Below are positions 1-8,430 of a DNA stretch of 64,000 bases, piece by piece (within the stretch, counting starts at the first letter, position 1; the number at the start of each line of letters is the position of its first letter). Both the position numbers and the translations under genes were made by a program. Origin of the DNA: Psychrobacillus sp. FSL K6-4046 (GTDB lineage: Bacteria > Bacillota > Bacilli > Bacillales_A > Planococcaceae). Below the pieces are notes generated by a model. It saw only the letters and a program-made list of their open reading frames with translations, did not search any database and was not told the DNA's origin. Location of the stretch: the NCBI RefSeq assembly GCF_038624605.1, contig NZ_CP152020.1, positions 2,411,312-2,475,311 of the forward strand, given 5' to 3'.

Positions 1-140
1 ATTTCATATGTTAGATTCCCAGTTTTCCCCTGACTTTTCAAATCATTATAAGCAATTTCGACATATTTATTTAAGTCATCCTTACTCCTCTTCGGATTAA
101 AAAAACTAGATACTAATTTATCTGCTAACTAAGAATCTGA
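1..140 (-). pseudogene. left-edge fragment, possible immunity or toxin-associated protein
   Basis: Read on the minus strand, the first ~140 bases give an open, protein-like stretch with the residues LVSSFFNPKRSKDDLNKYVE, preceded by an in-frame TAG and running off the left edge. I do not recognise a family. Its place, just beyond a remnant of the LXG linker and within a row of toxin/immunity cassettes, suggests another immunity or toxin fragment. The stop inside the frame suggests decay, but the gene cannot be judged without the sequence to the left. Confidence 0.3.
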
Positions 141-289
141 TAAATATTTTGATTGTCGCTTAATAGATTTCTTTATTATGTTTTTTTATGCTTCATATTT
201 GATGAACTTAACAGATACTTTATTTCTAATACACAGGTACTTTTAATATTAACCTCAACATCCTTCACCTCCACAGAGTTTATAGAATG

Positions 290-470
290 CTTGTTTTCTC
301 CACTTTCTTTTGATCCTAAATGGCAAGTTCTACAAGGTCCTTCTCTTCCTCGATTTCTTCACCTAATTTTGTTAATATCCCCATTGGTGTTAAGGAAAAG
401 TTCAGGTCCCTTGTCTGATTTAGATGCATTGTCCCTTAGGGTCTCAATTTATTTGTTTTCCAATTGAATT
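290..470 (-). pseudogene. remnant of LXG toxin linker region
   Basis: The minus strand encodes, with small deletions and frame changes, IETLRDNASKSDKG followed by a piece like LVELAI. This matches the linker of the intact LXG toxin at 12,428-14,104 (IETLRDPNASKTDKGIALF...) and the PoNe cassette at 9,680. No continuous frame remains, so this is a decayed copy of the region that joins head and tip. It shows the cassette array once extended to, and probably beyond, the left edge. Confidence 0.55.
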
Positions 471-485
471 CATGACTCCAATTCA

Positions 486-535
486 ATCGAAATATAACAA
501 TAAAACCTTGAAAGGTTTTAACCAATCAAGGTATT
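486..535. terminator. recurrent hairpin ACCTTGA...TCAAGGT downstream of an immunity gene
   Basis: The segment contains ACCTTGA and, about 14 bases on, TCAAGGT, flanked by AT-rich runs (aataaa on one side, attttt on the other). It lies downstream of the immunity gene at 628-1,050. Related hairpins with the same arms recur near 1,350, 2,385, 4,850 and 6,790, each after an immunity gene, so it is both a likely terminator and a repeat marking cassette boundaries. Confidence 0.6.
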
Positions 536-627
536 TTTTAAAATAATAGAATGAGCATTCTCTTGTAATAACCATTTAAAAATTACTAGTATTCTTTAAC
601 ATCTTTAAGTTCCTTATACTAGTAATA

Positions 628-1050
628 TTACTTAAATTTCCCCAAACTATAATAAGGATTAGATATATTATCGCCTATTTCATCAATTGTTTCCTTTATT
701 TCCTCTAGTATTAATTTATCTACTTCCTTATAAGGTTCCAGGGACTCTTTTATTTTATTAAAGCAAACTTCTAGACCAAGATTTACTACAATAGAAAGAA
801 TAATATCTACATCATCATAGGAATCTATATTCCATAATTTAGAGAGTGTTATATCAATATCATTTCGTATATCACTTTTTAATAACTCGTATGTCATAAC
901 TTGTCTGTCTGTTAGTTGACTAAGGATTAATAAAAAACTATCCTTTTCAATTTCATTATTTCTAAATTGAAATAATATGTTTTGAAACATTGATATTAGT
1001 GTATCAGTTGGTATTCTATCAGGCAGATTCTTAATTTCATTTATATCCAC
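628..1050 (-). CDS. putative immunity protein of a polymorphic toxin
   Basis: This 140-residue acidic protein has no recognised domain, signal peptide or membrane segment. It starts at a GTG that lies three bases after the stop of a decayed toxin tip (1,054-1,290), the arrangement seen for toxin/immunity pairs all along this island. A CCTTGA/TCAAGG hairpin follows it. The role as immunity protein is inferred from position, size and composition only. The frame is intact although its partner toxin is broken, so it may be kept as protection against related strains. Confidence 0.6.
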   Translation of the reverse strand: MDINEIKNLPDRIPTDTLISMFQNILFQFRNNEIEKDSFLLILSQLTDRQVMTYELLKSDIRNDIDITLSKLWNIDSYDDVDIILSIVVNLGLEVCFNKIKESLEPYKEVDKLILEEIKETIDEIGDNISNPYYSLGKFK

Positions 1051-1053
1051 ATT

Positions 1054-1290
1054 TTATTTCCCTTCTACTGAAATATGAACCTCATTTAAAGATTGATTTT
1101 TTGTCCATGTTCCGTATGATTTTAACTGTTTATTCCCGATCTTTATCTGTGCAGTCCATCATGAACCTGATGCTGATCCTGGATATTTGCTTGCCGCTAT
1201 AGGGTCTGGAGAATGCCATCGAATGATAGCCTTTTATCCATCGGAAAGAAAATAATTATCTTCTTCCTGGAGATTCGTATTCCAGCTCAT
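1054..1290 (-). pseudogene. decayed C-terminal toxin tip with HSPDP motif
   Basis: Reading from 1,290 down to a TAA at 1,054-1,056 gives a short tip containing AIIRWHSPDP, then AASKYPGSASGS and WTAQIKIGNKQLKSYGTWTK. Two in-frame stops interrupt it, one before KAIIRWH and one after SASGS. The HSPDP and WTAQI/GTW pattern resembles C-terminal ends of contact-dependent toxins, but I cannot assign an activity. No LXG head or linker is attached. The immunity candidate starts three bases downstream. Confidence 0.5.
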
Positions 1291-1491
1291 TTTTATGTGT
1301 ATTATTAATCAACCTTTACCTTTAACATAGCCTTTTTCTAATAAAGAAACCTTTAAAGGCCTCTAGCCAATCAAGGAATTATACAATGAATTATTTCTTA
1401 ATCAGGTGAAAATGAAATATTTTAGGATTTAAGATATAGATTATAAGATTAACTATATACCATACTAAAAATATTTACGTTATTTTAAACA

Positions 1492-1836
1492 TCAACCTTT
1501 GAATATTTCTTGAATTTTATCTCTCCATATTAACAATAACTCTATAAATTGTTCAGTTTCCATTTTATTTCTATAAGGTTCTTCGGTTCGGAAATTATTT
1601 TCAACAATTATTACATCTTTTTGTATGAAAATACTTGTAGCATTTAATTCAATTTCAAAGTCTTCATATACCCCTTCTAAAACTCTCTTAATATATTCTA
1701 TATATTCTATATATTAATCCACCTGATCTTCTGATGAAATATTTCCAATAAAGTCAGAGAAAAGACTTATATCTTCCGGTAAAACAATTCCAATATCACC
1801 AAATGGATCTTCCTTAAATTCATAAGAATATCTCAT
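1492..1836 (-). pseudogene. immunity-like gene broken by an in-frame stop
   Basis: A 114-codon reading frame starts with MRYSYEFKEDPFGDIGIVLP at 1,836 and ends GTKFIEQK-like on the minus strand at a TGA at 1,492-1,494. A single in-frame TAA follows EDQVD, next to a short tandem repeat coding YIEYIEYI (repeated tatatattc units on the plus strand), so repeat slippage may have created the lesion. The start lies about 20 bases after the end of the EndoU-like tip, which suggests it was the immunity partner of that toxin. The family is not recognised. Confidence 0.55.
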
Positions 1837-1857
1837 TTATCTTACTCACCTACTATT

Positions 1858-2060
1858 CTATTTTTTATACAATGGATATGCTGTAGCTATTGAACCATCC
1901 TTATTTAAGTACATTTCTATTTTAATTCCTGATGAAGTTACGCCTTTATACTTATTTGAACCTATCTGTTGTTTAGATTGATAAGCTTCATCAATAGCTG
2001 CTAACACATCAACACGGTTCCATTCCTTCGTAGCCGCGATACCACGATTGTTATACGATC
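1858..2060 (-). pseudogene. C-terminal fragment of an EndoU-family nuclease toxin
   Basis: The minus strand from about 2,060 to a TAG at 1,858-1,860 encodes ATKEWNRVDVLAAIDEAYQS, then KYKGVTSSGIKIEMYLNKDG and the end IATAYPLYKK. The order (charged helix, GxTxSGIKIE strand, TAYPxY end) is that of bacterial EndoU-type RNase toxins, which cleave RNA. The upstream part of the domain, with its catalytic histidines, is missing, and an in-frame stop lies just before the fragment. It is therefore an inactive remnant. Assignment is from motif memory, not a search. Confidence 0.5.
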
Positions 2061-2065
2061 GTCTT

Positions 2066-2400
2066 TAGTTAAAATAAAACCCAAAATTATAAGCCCAAGC
2101 AATATAAGAATTCTCTTTCACGTAATTTTATTGTTTATCGCCACGAGATTTGTCATTGTCGTTAGTTTTTTAGCCATTCCATGTCATAAAACTACCCCTG
2201 CCATGTAAAATGTCATCTCGTCCCTTTCTCATTCGTGTTTGGTTCCCCAAAGTTTTAAAACGATACCTCATGATGGTACTACCATCATGAGCTCTCGATT
2301 CACAAACTAATCATTTTCAATTTGCTTCTCACAAATATCAGCTATATTAATGTAAATAAAAGAAAAAACCTTTAAAGGCATTTAACCAATCAAGGTAAAA
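2066..2400. repeat. intercassette spacer repeat, copy 1, with perfect palindrome
   Basis: This gene-free stretch aligns by eye with 4,530-4,870 and more weakly with 11,120-11,380. Shared blocks include tgtttatcgccacgag, cgttagttttttа-type text, cctgccatgtaaaatgtcat and atgagctctcgatt. At 2,267-2,291 lies a 25-base palindrome with 12-base arms (CTCATGATGGTA and its complement) around one C. The copy ends in the recurrent CCTTTAAAGGC...TCAAGG hairpin near 2,370-2,398. No reading frame is seen. It is best described as the non-coding boundary between toxin cassettes. Confidence 0.65.
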
Positions 2401-2415
2401 GGTTAATATCAGCTA

Positions 2416-2754
2416 TTATTTATATATTTCTCTTTCCCATACTCTCTTTCCGTCGATTAAAAATAATGAACTTGGTGGATCATTATAGAGAGAAATTTCA
2501 ACCAATGAACTTTTTTCTTGTTTCAGCCAATTATATACACTGCCTTCGTTAGTAGAAAGATGGGATAAAATATGATTTACTTGAAATGCAGTTGCATAAT
2601 ATTCTGCGTACTCGGGATCATCCTCATCTAATCCATTGTCTGTCTCAAAAAATGTGTCTGTTTTTCCTACAATTCTTAATCCACTGTTCCACTCTATTAT
2701 GATCTCTACACCTTCATACTCTATTAATGTTTTAAATAAAGAATCTGCTTCCAT
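2416..2754 (-). CDS. immunity protein, paralogue of the one at 6,822, partner of an Ntox50-type toxin
   Basis: The 112-residue acidic protein is clearly paralogous to the one at 6,822-7,160: both have IIEW(N/D)SGL(R/K)I(V/I)G, DT..ETDNGLD, a Y.EYYA.(A/T)FQV block and a SL(V/I)EISLY..PPS segment. I chose the ATG at 2,754, with GAAAGAGG upstream, over a TTG two codons earlier. Both copies directly follow an Ntox50 tip ending in IHYGKDGAHIVP, so this is the probable cognate immunity family. Toxin and immunity are inferred partners from repeated linkage; the fold is not recognised. Confidence 0.7.
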   Translation of the reverse strand: MEADSLFKTLIEYEGVEIIIEWNSGLRIVGKTDTFFETDNGLDEDDPEYAEYYATAFQVNHILSHLSTNEGSVYNWLKQEKSSLVEISLYNDPPSSLFLIDGKRVWEREIYK

Positions 2755-2775
2755 AGACAATCCTCTTTCTTATTT

Positions 2776-2845
2776 TATTCTGATGGTTTTGCCGGTACAA
2801 TATGAGCACCATCTTTTCCATAGTGTATCATTCCTGTAACAGACA
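2776..2845 (-). pseudogene. 3' end of an Ntox50-type toxin tip
   Basis: Just upstream of the immunity gene the minus strand reads GMIHYGKDGAHIVPAKPSE and a stop at about 2,776. That is the conserved C-terminal end of bacterial toxin 50 domains (IHYxKxGxHIVPxxP), also present at 7,180-7,275. The preceding part of the domain is not on this strand here; a matching segment lies on the opposite strand at 2,990-3,310. This is a non-functional remnant. Confidence 0.65.
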
Positions 2846-2989
2846 AAGTTTATATAGTTAATTTTGAGGGTGGAGATGAACTGCTGTTAAAAGGAGAGTT
2901 AAAAGAAACTTGGTAATCGTTTATTGATTTCTTGAAAGCATATTTTAATTGTTAATTATTGTTCAGTAAAAGATAACTCATAGATACTT

Positions 2990-3310
2990 AATGGTGTACC
3001 TTCTTATGGAAAGAAGTCAGTACCTATGGGTCCTTATAGAGAACTAAATGGATTTCCCGCTAAAGTAAAGCCAGGTTCTCAAGAAAGGCATATCCCTAAT
3101 ACGCCAAATTACGAACAAGAAATAGCAAATGGAAAAATCAAGAGTATTTTCTATGGCGATAATAAGACTGCACAAGAATTGCTTGAGAAGTTTGCAGGGA
3201 AAGCAACCACTGTTACCAACAATAAAGAGAGCGTGGACTTTGGTAAGCCAATAGGTAAATAATATGACACTGTGACTGGACAATATATAGAGACTAATAA
3301 GTATCCAACA
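2990..3310 (+). pseudogene. Ntox50-type toxin tip fragment, inverted relative to the island
   Basis: The plus strand encodes NGVPSYGKKSVPMGPYRELN followed by KPGSQERHIPNTPNYEQEI and a stretch ending PIGK, a TAA at 3,260-3,262, then YDTVTGQYIETNK. It is about 75 per cent identical by eye to the minus-strand copy at 7,180-7,640. The RHIPNTPNYEQE and GTG-type elements are those of toxin 50 domains. All other cassettes are on the minus strand, so this segment has been inverted. The missing C-terminal end is found on the minus strand at 2,776-2,845. Confidence 0.65.
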
Positions 3311-3538
3311 CTAATACAGAATTTACTGACATTTCGCTTAAAACAAGATATTGCTTCGGAAAACCATGTTCTTTTCTAGAAAGGAGTGTGTATGATTCAA
3401 TATTATTTTCTTCATCTGCTATATCTAGTAATTCAAAGGGTACATCTTCTTCCCAAAAAGGTTCTGCATGTTGGATATAAAATGGTGTTGCTTATGCAAG
3501 TTTACACCCACATAAATGTGTTTCTGTTTTTCATACAT
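3294..3538 (-). pseudogene. frameshifted SUKH-like immunity gene fragment
   Basis: An ATG at 3,538 has an ideal ribosome binding site (AGGAGG, 7 bases upstream) and begins MYEKQKHI. After a frame change the strand reads PFYIQHAEPFWEEDVPFELL, then SRKEHGFPKQYLVLSEMSVN and ends VLVLDTY with a stop at 3,294. The pattern of a loop with lP.....i.is followed by a short strand ending in LDT is reminiscent of SMI1/KNR4 (SUKH) immunity proteins, which protect against many nuclease toxins. It is broken and short, so the assignment is tentative. Confidence 0.4.
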
Positions 3539-3694
3539 GGTTCATCCTCCTATTCAGTTGTCATTTATTGAATGAAAATGCCGACAACCTTAGTTCGAGC
3601 GTTCATTATCCGGTGCGCATTGTTACGAAAGCCTGTCCATTTTCATCTTTACATAGGAATATATAAGAAAGTGAGTCCCTTTTTTAAGTAACTT

Positions 3695-4471
3695 CTAAAT
3701 TATTGCTTCATGTTTTCCATTTGCTTGTATTTGCCCGTATGTATAGATCCCTTGATATAAACTTTCTCGGTCTAATATTCACTTCACTTGTACTTTCGTA
3801 AATGCTTTCCCTTGGGTTGTTTGATACCCTTCTTCATTCAATGCTTCTGCCAACCTAGACAGTGACCAATTCTTATATTTTTGTTTAAGTTGAAATAATC
3901 TTTTTACTACTTCTGCATGCCCGTTATGTATTTTTAGTTCCTTTTCACCTTTCTGCTTTTGGTAGCCAAATGTTGCTCTTCCTCCTGCACATCCACCTTC
4001 CTTCGCTTTCTTGTTTATGCCTTTCGTTAGTTTTAGGGCAATTTCAAGCCGTTGGTATTGGTCTAATAACTGCATGAATCCGTTGACCAAAAAGTCGTTC
4101 GGGTCTTTCTTATGGATACTGTAAAATGGTTGTTCAATACTCTTAATATCACAACCAAATTTCTTCAACTCTCGTTGTATCAACACTTTTACAACATCTG
4201 ACCGCCATAATCGGCTTGTGTTCAGCACCACCACATAATCAATTTGGACAGACGAAAGGTGAGCCAACATCTCCTGTAGGCCCACCCTGTCTATTTCGAA
4301 TGCTTCTTCATTTAGTTTTGCGCCACTAATTCCTTCATCTCTAAAAATATGTATCAAGTTTAAGCCTTGTTCCTTACAATATGCTTTAATTTCCTCTTCT
4401 TGATATTTCAAGCTATATCAATCTCTTGCCTGCCCTTGAGTTGAGACTCGTATATATCCAACAACGTTCAA
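3695..4471 (-). pseudogene. serine site-specific recombinase (resolvase/integrase type), broken by two in-frame TGA codons
   Basis: The true start is probably a TTG at 4,471 with GGGAGGGTG upstream, giving NVVGYIRVSTQGQARD, where the serine of RVS is the catalytic nucleophile. A TGA at 4,418-4,420 then interrupts the frame where the family has glycine. The next 210 codons (RDEGISGA, LNTSRLWR, the recombinase domain GGRATFGYQ...) are open to a second TGA at 3,779-3,781. Beyond it ILDRESLYQGIYTYGQIQAN and a TAG at 3,695 complete the usual end. Everything but two codons is intact, which suggests recent loss. Such enzymes cut and rejoin DNA in mobile elements or inversions. Confidence 0.75.
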
Positions 4472-4529
4472 CTTTTCACCCTCCCGTTACATAAATTGTA
4501 ATTTTCGTAACGCTTTTTAAGGAATAGCG

Positions 4530-4870
4530 AGTATTATACGACCTTCTCTTGTAAAAATACAACCCAAAACTTTAAGCCAAGGTAGCACAAGCAAACACTT
4601 TCACGTTATCCATTGTTTATCGCCACGAGCTTTGTCAATCTCGTTAGTTTTTTACCCACTCCATATAATAACAACCCCTGCCTTGTAAAATGTCATCTCG
4701 CCTATTTATCGTACTTGTCACTTTAACCGAGTATTAAAACCAAACTCCATGATGGTACTACCATCATGAGCTCTCGATTCTCAAGCAAAACATTTTCTTA
4801 TTGTCTCACTCAATTATCAACTGTTTTAATATAAATTAAAGTAAAAAACCTTGAGAGGCATTTAGCTATA
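4530..4870. repeat. intercassette spacer repeat, copy 2, with perfect palindrome
   Basis: This gene-free stretch is the second copy of the spacer at 2,066-2,400, with blocks such as tgtttatcgccacgag, ttgtaaaatgtcatctcg and catcatgagctctcgatt in the same order. The palindrome at 4,748-4,768 has 10-base arms CATGATGGTA/TACCATCATG around one C. A CCTTGAgAGGC half-hairpin lies near 4,845-4,860. It separates the immunity gene at 4,922 from the recombinase remnant. Confidence 0.65.
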
Positions 4871-4921
4871 TCTCTTAAATACCTATATCTAATAAAAAAT
4901 TTATAAATCATAAGCAGGCAA

Positions 4922-5173
4922 TTAAGATTCAATAGTTGTTCGATCAACGAAATTTTGATTTTCTTTAATAATCATTCTTGAAAGTCGTCTTCCTGCTCTC
5001 TTAAAGAAGAATTCATCAGCGAATTCTTGTGAGTCAATTTGCGATAGTTGGTTGATAACTCCATTTATTTTATCATATTCAATTCGTCCCATTAAATCTT
5101 CATTCGGTCCATATTGATAAACCACTCTCTCTTCATCCTCAAATTCCTTCAACATTAAAACAAAAACTGCCAT
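4922..5173 (-). CDS. putative immunity protein for the toxin tip at 5,180
   Basis: The 83-residue protein starts at an ATG whose ribosome binding site (GGGGAGTGA) overlaps the stop codon of the toxin cassette just upstream, so the two are closely coupled. It is small, acidic at the N-terminus and begins with a hydrophobic strand (MAVFVLML). Small proteins of this kind (xxFVL...DEE.VVY.Y.P) accompany the same toxin tip in other bacilli as I recall them. Function as the immunity partner is an inference from pairing. Confidence 0.65.
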   Translation of the reverse strand: MAVFVLMLKEFEDEERVVYQYGPNEDLMGRIEYDKINGVINQLSQIDSQEFADEFFFKRAGRRLSRMIIKENQNFVDRTTIES

Positions 5174-5179
5174 GAATCT

Positions 5180-6676
5180 TCACTCCCCATAGTTTTTCTC
5201 CCAATTCCATGGTCTTCCAGATTCTATAGTTTTGTCATGAGCTGTTCTATAATTAGTCTGGAATATACCCTCAAATTTTGACTCGAAAATTTCGTGATGT
5301 AATAATTGTATATCAGAATCTACTTGTTTCCCATCTATCAATCTTTGCCATGCTTGAGCTAGTTCGTAGTCTGGATCAAATCTCCCAACTCCATAATCCT
5401 TTATATGAGAGTTATTAAAAACATGATCTTTAATCCTTTGTATTCTAGCAACAGAAAAGCCTGTATTTTTAGCAATTGCATTCACATCTTCTGTTCCTAG
5501 ATTTCTAAATTTTTCATACATTTCTTCTGCAATAGCTTCTTCCTTAAAGAACTGCTCTGGGGATATATTTCTTCCACCAGTTTCAGCATATTGTATAGAA
5601 TTACCCGTACCCTTATCAACTTCCCCAGCTGTTTCTATTTTATAAGAAGATGAATGAGAGATTACAGGTTGATTATTTAACAACTTCTTAGCAGGATTAG
5701 ATGAGGTTGACTTAATTAAAGGTAGCGCTGTATCAATTAATGGATCAAGTACCGCCCCACCGACTACTTCCATACCAAATTGAATAGTATTCTCTTTCCA
5801 GTTATAGTCTTTTGGTCGACCAGTTTCACGACCGGCAATCTCTGTACTTGCCATGACGGTACCGACCATAGCTCCTTCTTTAGTGGCAGATAAGATTCTC
5901 CCTTTAGATAAAAACGGAAGTCCTGTCTTCATACCTAAACCCGCACCTCTTAAAGCTTTAGTGAGGCCTATATCGCCAATAGTATAGCCTAAAGTATCAG
6001 CTATTGTTTGGGCAACTTTAGAATTGTGTTTAGGTAGATTATAGGTGCTTTCCCCATCATTTAAATTACCTGCAAATAAATCTCTCCAAACTTCTGTAGG
6101 ATTTTTATCACTATCAAATGTTTGCATTAAAGGAAACAATACGTTTTCATGGGTACCTGCCGTGACCTTATTCGACACATTAGCTACAAAGACACCACCA
6201 GATTCGAAGGATTTATTAAGTGAAGTCTCTTTTTTTATATTTGAAATTACTATTAAGTCAGGACTGATAAAAGGACTTTCTCTGTTAATAAATCCACTGA
6301 AGCCAAACAAAATTGGTCTCTTATATTCTAAAATTGATAATAACTTATCTGTATTCCAATTGTATTGGTTGTGGAAGCTGACACTCAAAGTTTGTCGTGC
6401 CTCCAGCTCCATTTTTAAAGTATTTCTCGAAGACAATATCCCCCAGCGACTCGGCTGAAAATGGACATCGGTTAGACCACTATGAAACATTCCTTGCATA
6501 TCCGTTAGCCATGTGTCCATCGTCTGAATGTCCTGTTCCACAGGATTCAATGACACGGTCTGAGAGTAATCGAACTCGTTCAACTTTTGTACGGTATCAT
6601 CCCGCTTCTTTTTGGAAGTAATGACGCCTTCCTGAACTGCACTGTCATCGAGATGAGGGAGGGCCCTGATATCACG
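5180..6676 (-). pseudogene. headless LXG toxin cassette with unknown C-terminal tip
   Basis: The open frame begins inside the LXG linker: ALPHLDDSAVQEGVITSKKK (6,676-6,600) then NEFDYSQTVSLNPVEQDIQ, almost identical to the intact toxin at 12,428. No LXG head, ATG or convincing ribosome binding site precedes it; only a weak TTG at 6,583 is available. The last ~130 residues (GFSVARIQRIKDHVFNN, GRFDPDYELAQAWQRLIDG, LLHHEIFESKF) form a helical tip that I recall from polymorphic toxin and phage head-protein C-termini but cannot name. The frame is uninterrupted, so it is probably a silent donor cassette, not a random wreck. Confidence 0.65.
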
Positions 6677-6771
6677 ATTGAATAATTAATTAGTAAATTT
6701 CACTATATTAACTGCAAACAATTTATTTGTTTATCAATTGAAGTCTTGACTTCAATTTTGATATATCAATA

Positions 6772-6812
6772 AAACCTTGACAGGCTATAGCCAATCAAGG
6801 TTTTATTGATTA
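6772..6812. terminator. recurrent hairpin AAAACCTTGA...TCAAGGTTTT
   Basis: AATAAAACCTTGA and TCAAGGTTTTATT face each other across about 15 bases containing the inner complement AGGCtatAGCC. It is the best-preserved copy of the hairpin that follows the immunity genes in this island. It lies after the minus-strand immunity gene at 6,822 and would end its transcript with a T-run. Confidence 0.75.
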
Positions 6813-6821
6813 AACAGTAAT

Positions 6822-7160
6822 TTATTTTGGAATATCCCGTTTCCATACACTTTGTCCATCACTCAAAAAGATCTGACTTGGTGGATTATCGTAAAGTGAT
6901 ATTTCTATTAATGAACCTTTCCCTTGTATTAACCAACTATATATACTACCTTCTTTACTAGAAGGATGAGCTAAAATGTCACCAACTTGAAATGTAATTG
7001 CATAATATTCGGTATAATTTATATTATCATCATCCAATCCATTGTCTGTTTCATAGAGTGTGTCTGGTTCACCAATAATCTTTAACCCGCTATCCCACTC
7101 TATTATAAGATTACTATCCTTGTGTTCTTTTATGGTTTTTACCAAAGAATCATATTCCAT
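6822..7160 (-). CDS. immunity protein paired with Ntox50-type toxin
   Basis: The 112-residue protein is the paralogue of 2,416-2,754 (shared IIEW.SGL.I.G, ETDNGLD, SLIEISLYD.PPS). The ATG at 7,160 has CAGGGAG upstream and lies 20 bases beyond the restored stop of the toxin 50 tip. It is soluble and acidic, as expected for a protein that neutralises a nuclease in the cytoplasm. The frame is intact although the toxin has in-frame stops, so it may act as an orphan immunity gene. The pairing is inferred from the same linkage at two places. Confidence 0.7.
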   Translation of the reverse strand: MEYDSLVKTIKEHKDSNLIIEWDSGLKIIGEPDTLYETDNGLDDDNINYTEYYAITFQVGDILAHPSSKEGSIYSWLIQGKGSLIEISLYDNPPSQIFLSDGQSVWKRDIPK

Positions 7161-7179
7161 ATAATTTCTCCCTGTTTTG

Positions 7180-8300
7180 TTATTTAAGTGGTTCAGAAGG
7201 CACTATATGTGCGCCATCTTTTCCATAATGAATTATTCCTCTAGTAGTCTCAAGGTATTCGCCGGTATCGACATCTTAATATTTTCCGATTGTTTCACTA
7301 AAGTCTACTCTTTCTTTTCTACCATTTGGTAGTAGCTGACCTTCTCCAGCGTACTTATCAAGCAATACTTGTGCTTTTTTATTATCCCCATAGAAGATAC
7401 TCTTGCTTTTTCCATTTGCTATTTCTTGTTCGTAATTTGGCGTATTAGGGATATGCTTTTCTAGAGAACCTGTCTTTACTTTAGAGGGAAATCCATTTAC
7501 TTCTCTATAAGGACCAATAGGTACTGAGTTTTTTCCATATGAAGGGACACCATTACCTTTCCCCTTATCCTCAATCTTTTCTATCTTCTTTTTCCCATCT
7601 TTAATAACATCACTAACCTTATCCACCATTTTAAGTGGCTTGAAAACGGTGAATAATGCGGCTTCCGCAACGGATTCCTGTGAAGGGTCCTCTGACATGG
7701 TGATGATGTCCCCTATTAAAAATTCTTCTATCTTTGTTATGGGAGGGAATATGTCTTCTAATGTTTTTCCACTGCCGATTCGTTCTTCCGGAATAATCTG
7801 AACATATTTATACTGTTGGGTACCTGTCCGACCATAATATTGTCGTATAATCTTCCCATCCGGTAATGTATAATAAGTTCCTTCGATCACGCTCTCTTCT
7901 GAAACGCTACCATATTCATCGGCAACTTTTTTTACATTCACTGCTTCATTGATGAGTGTTTCCGCCTCTGTGGCGCTAATCAGCTGTTACACGGATGGAA
8001 TCAGGTTGTTCTTCCAGAAATTCAAATGGAGAGGATTCCCGTTACTCTTATTCACTGCAGGACCCATAAACACATTTGGTCTTGAAACCTGCCCACCAAG
8101 TCCAAACGAGATGGTTGACACCCCTTGCAGATAAGTTTGGAGCATACTGGATAGTTCCTCGGTTAAAGAGTACTTTTTTAATATCGGAAGAGTCGATTCA
8201 CGGGTTGCAAGATCCCATACCAGCCTCTTTTTTGCAGGGTTCACACTCCACTGTGATGTCTGAAAGTGGATAGAACTATCTTCTAAAGCTAAGACAAAAC
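7180..8300 (-). pseudogene. headless LXG toxin cassette with Ntox50-type tip, two in-frame stops
   Basis: A continuous frame from about 8,300 contains a divergent linker (SSIHFQTSQWS, FGLGGQVSRPNVFMGPAV, compare VHFQPSRWG and QKPNVLYGPS in the intact toxin). A TAA at 7,987-7,989 interrupts it; it then continues QLISATEAETLINEAVNVKK into the tip. The tip has EKHIPNTPNYEQEI, KSIFYGDNKKAQ and, after a second TAA at 7,276-7,278, DVDTGEYLETTRGIIHYGKD and AHIVPSEPLK with a normal stop at 7,180. This is the bacterial toxin 50 pattern. The LXG head is absent and the conserved IHYGKDGAHIVP end is cut off by the stop, so it cannot be active as written. Confidence 0.7.
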
Positions 8301-8373
8301 CACTACTGCTATTATGTATTTTAAATATCTGTCAGTCTATTAGATTAGAAGGAACTTGAAACTAAGGAGAAGA

Positions 8374-8418
8374 AGGAGTGTTAGAAAACGTTTAAGAAAA
8401 TCGTTTTCTAACACTCCT
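8374..8418 (-). terminator. strong terminator after PoNi immunity gene
   Basis: AGGAGTGTTAGAAAACG pairs perfectly over 17 bases with CGTTTTCTAACACTCCT across an 11-base loop, 12 bases after the stop of the minus-strand immunity gene. It differs from the recurrent CCTTGA hairpin of other cassettes. There is no long T-run on the minus-strand side, so it might also act as a stabilising 3' structure. Confidence 0.75.
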
Positions 8419-8430
8419 AAAATAAGATTT

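Noticed and set aside
153-467. Plus-strand 104-residue frame
   Set aside because: It lies opposite a decayed LXG-linker remnant, has no ribosome binding site and no protein-like composition.
3044-3283. Minus-strand 79-residue frame opposite the Ntox50 fragment
   Set aside because: The plus strand carries the clear homology to the copy at 7,180; the minus-strand frame is its shadow.
3695-4471. Stop-codon recoding (TGA read as an amino acid)
   Set aside because: Interrupted genes in this window have TAA, TAG and TGA stops alike, and intact genes use TGA as a normal stop, so decay or error is more likely.
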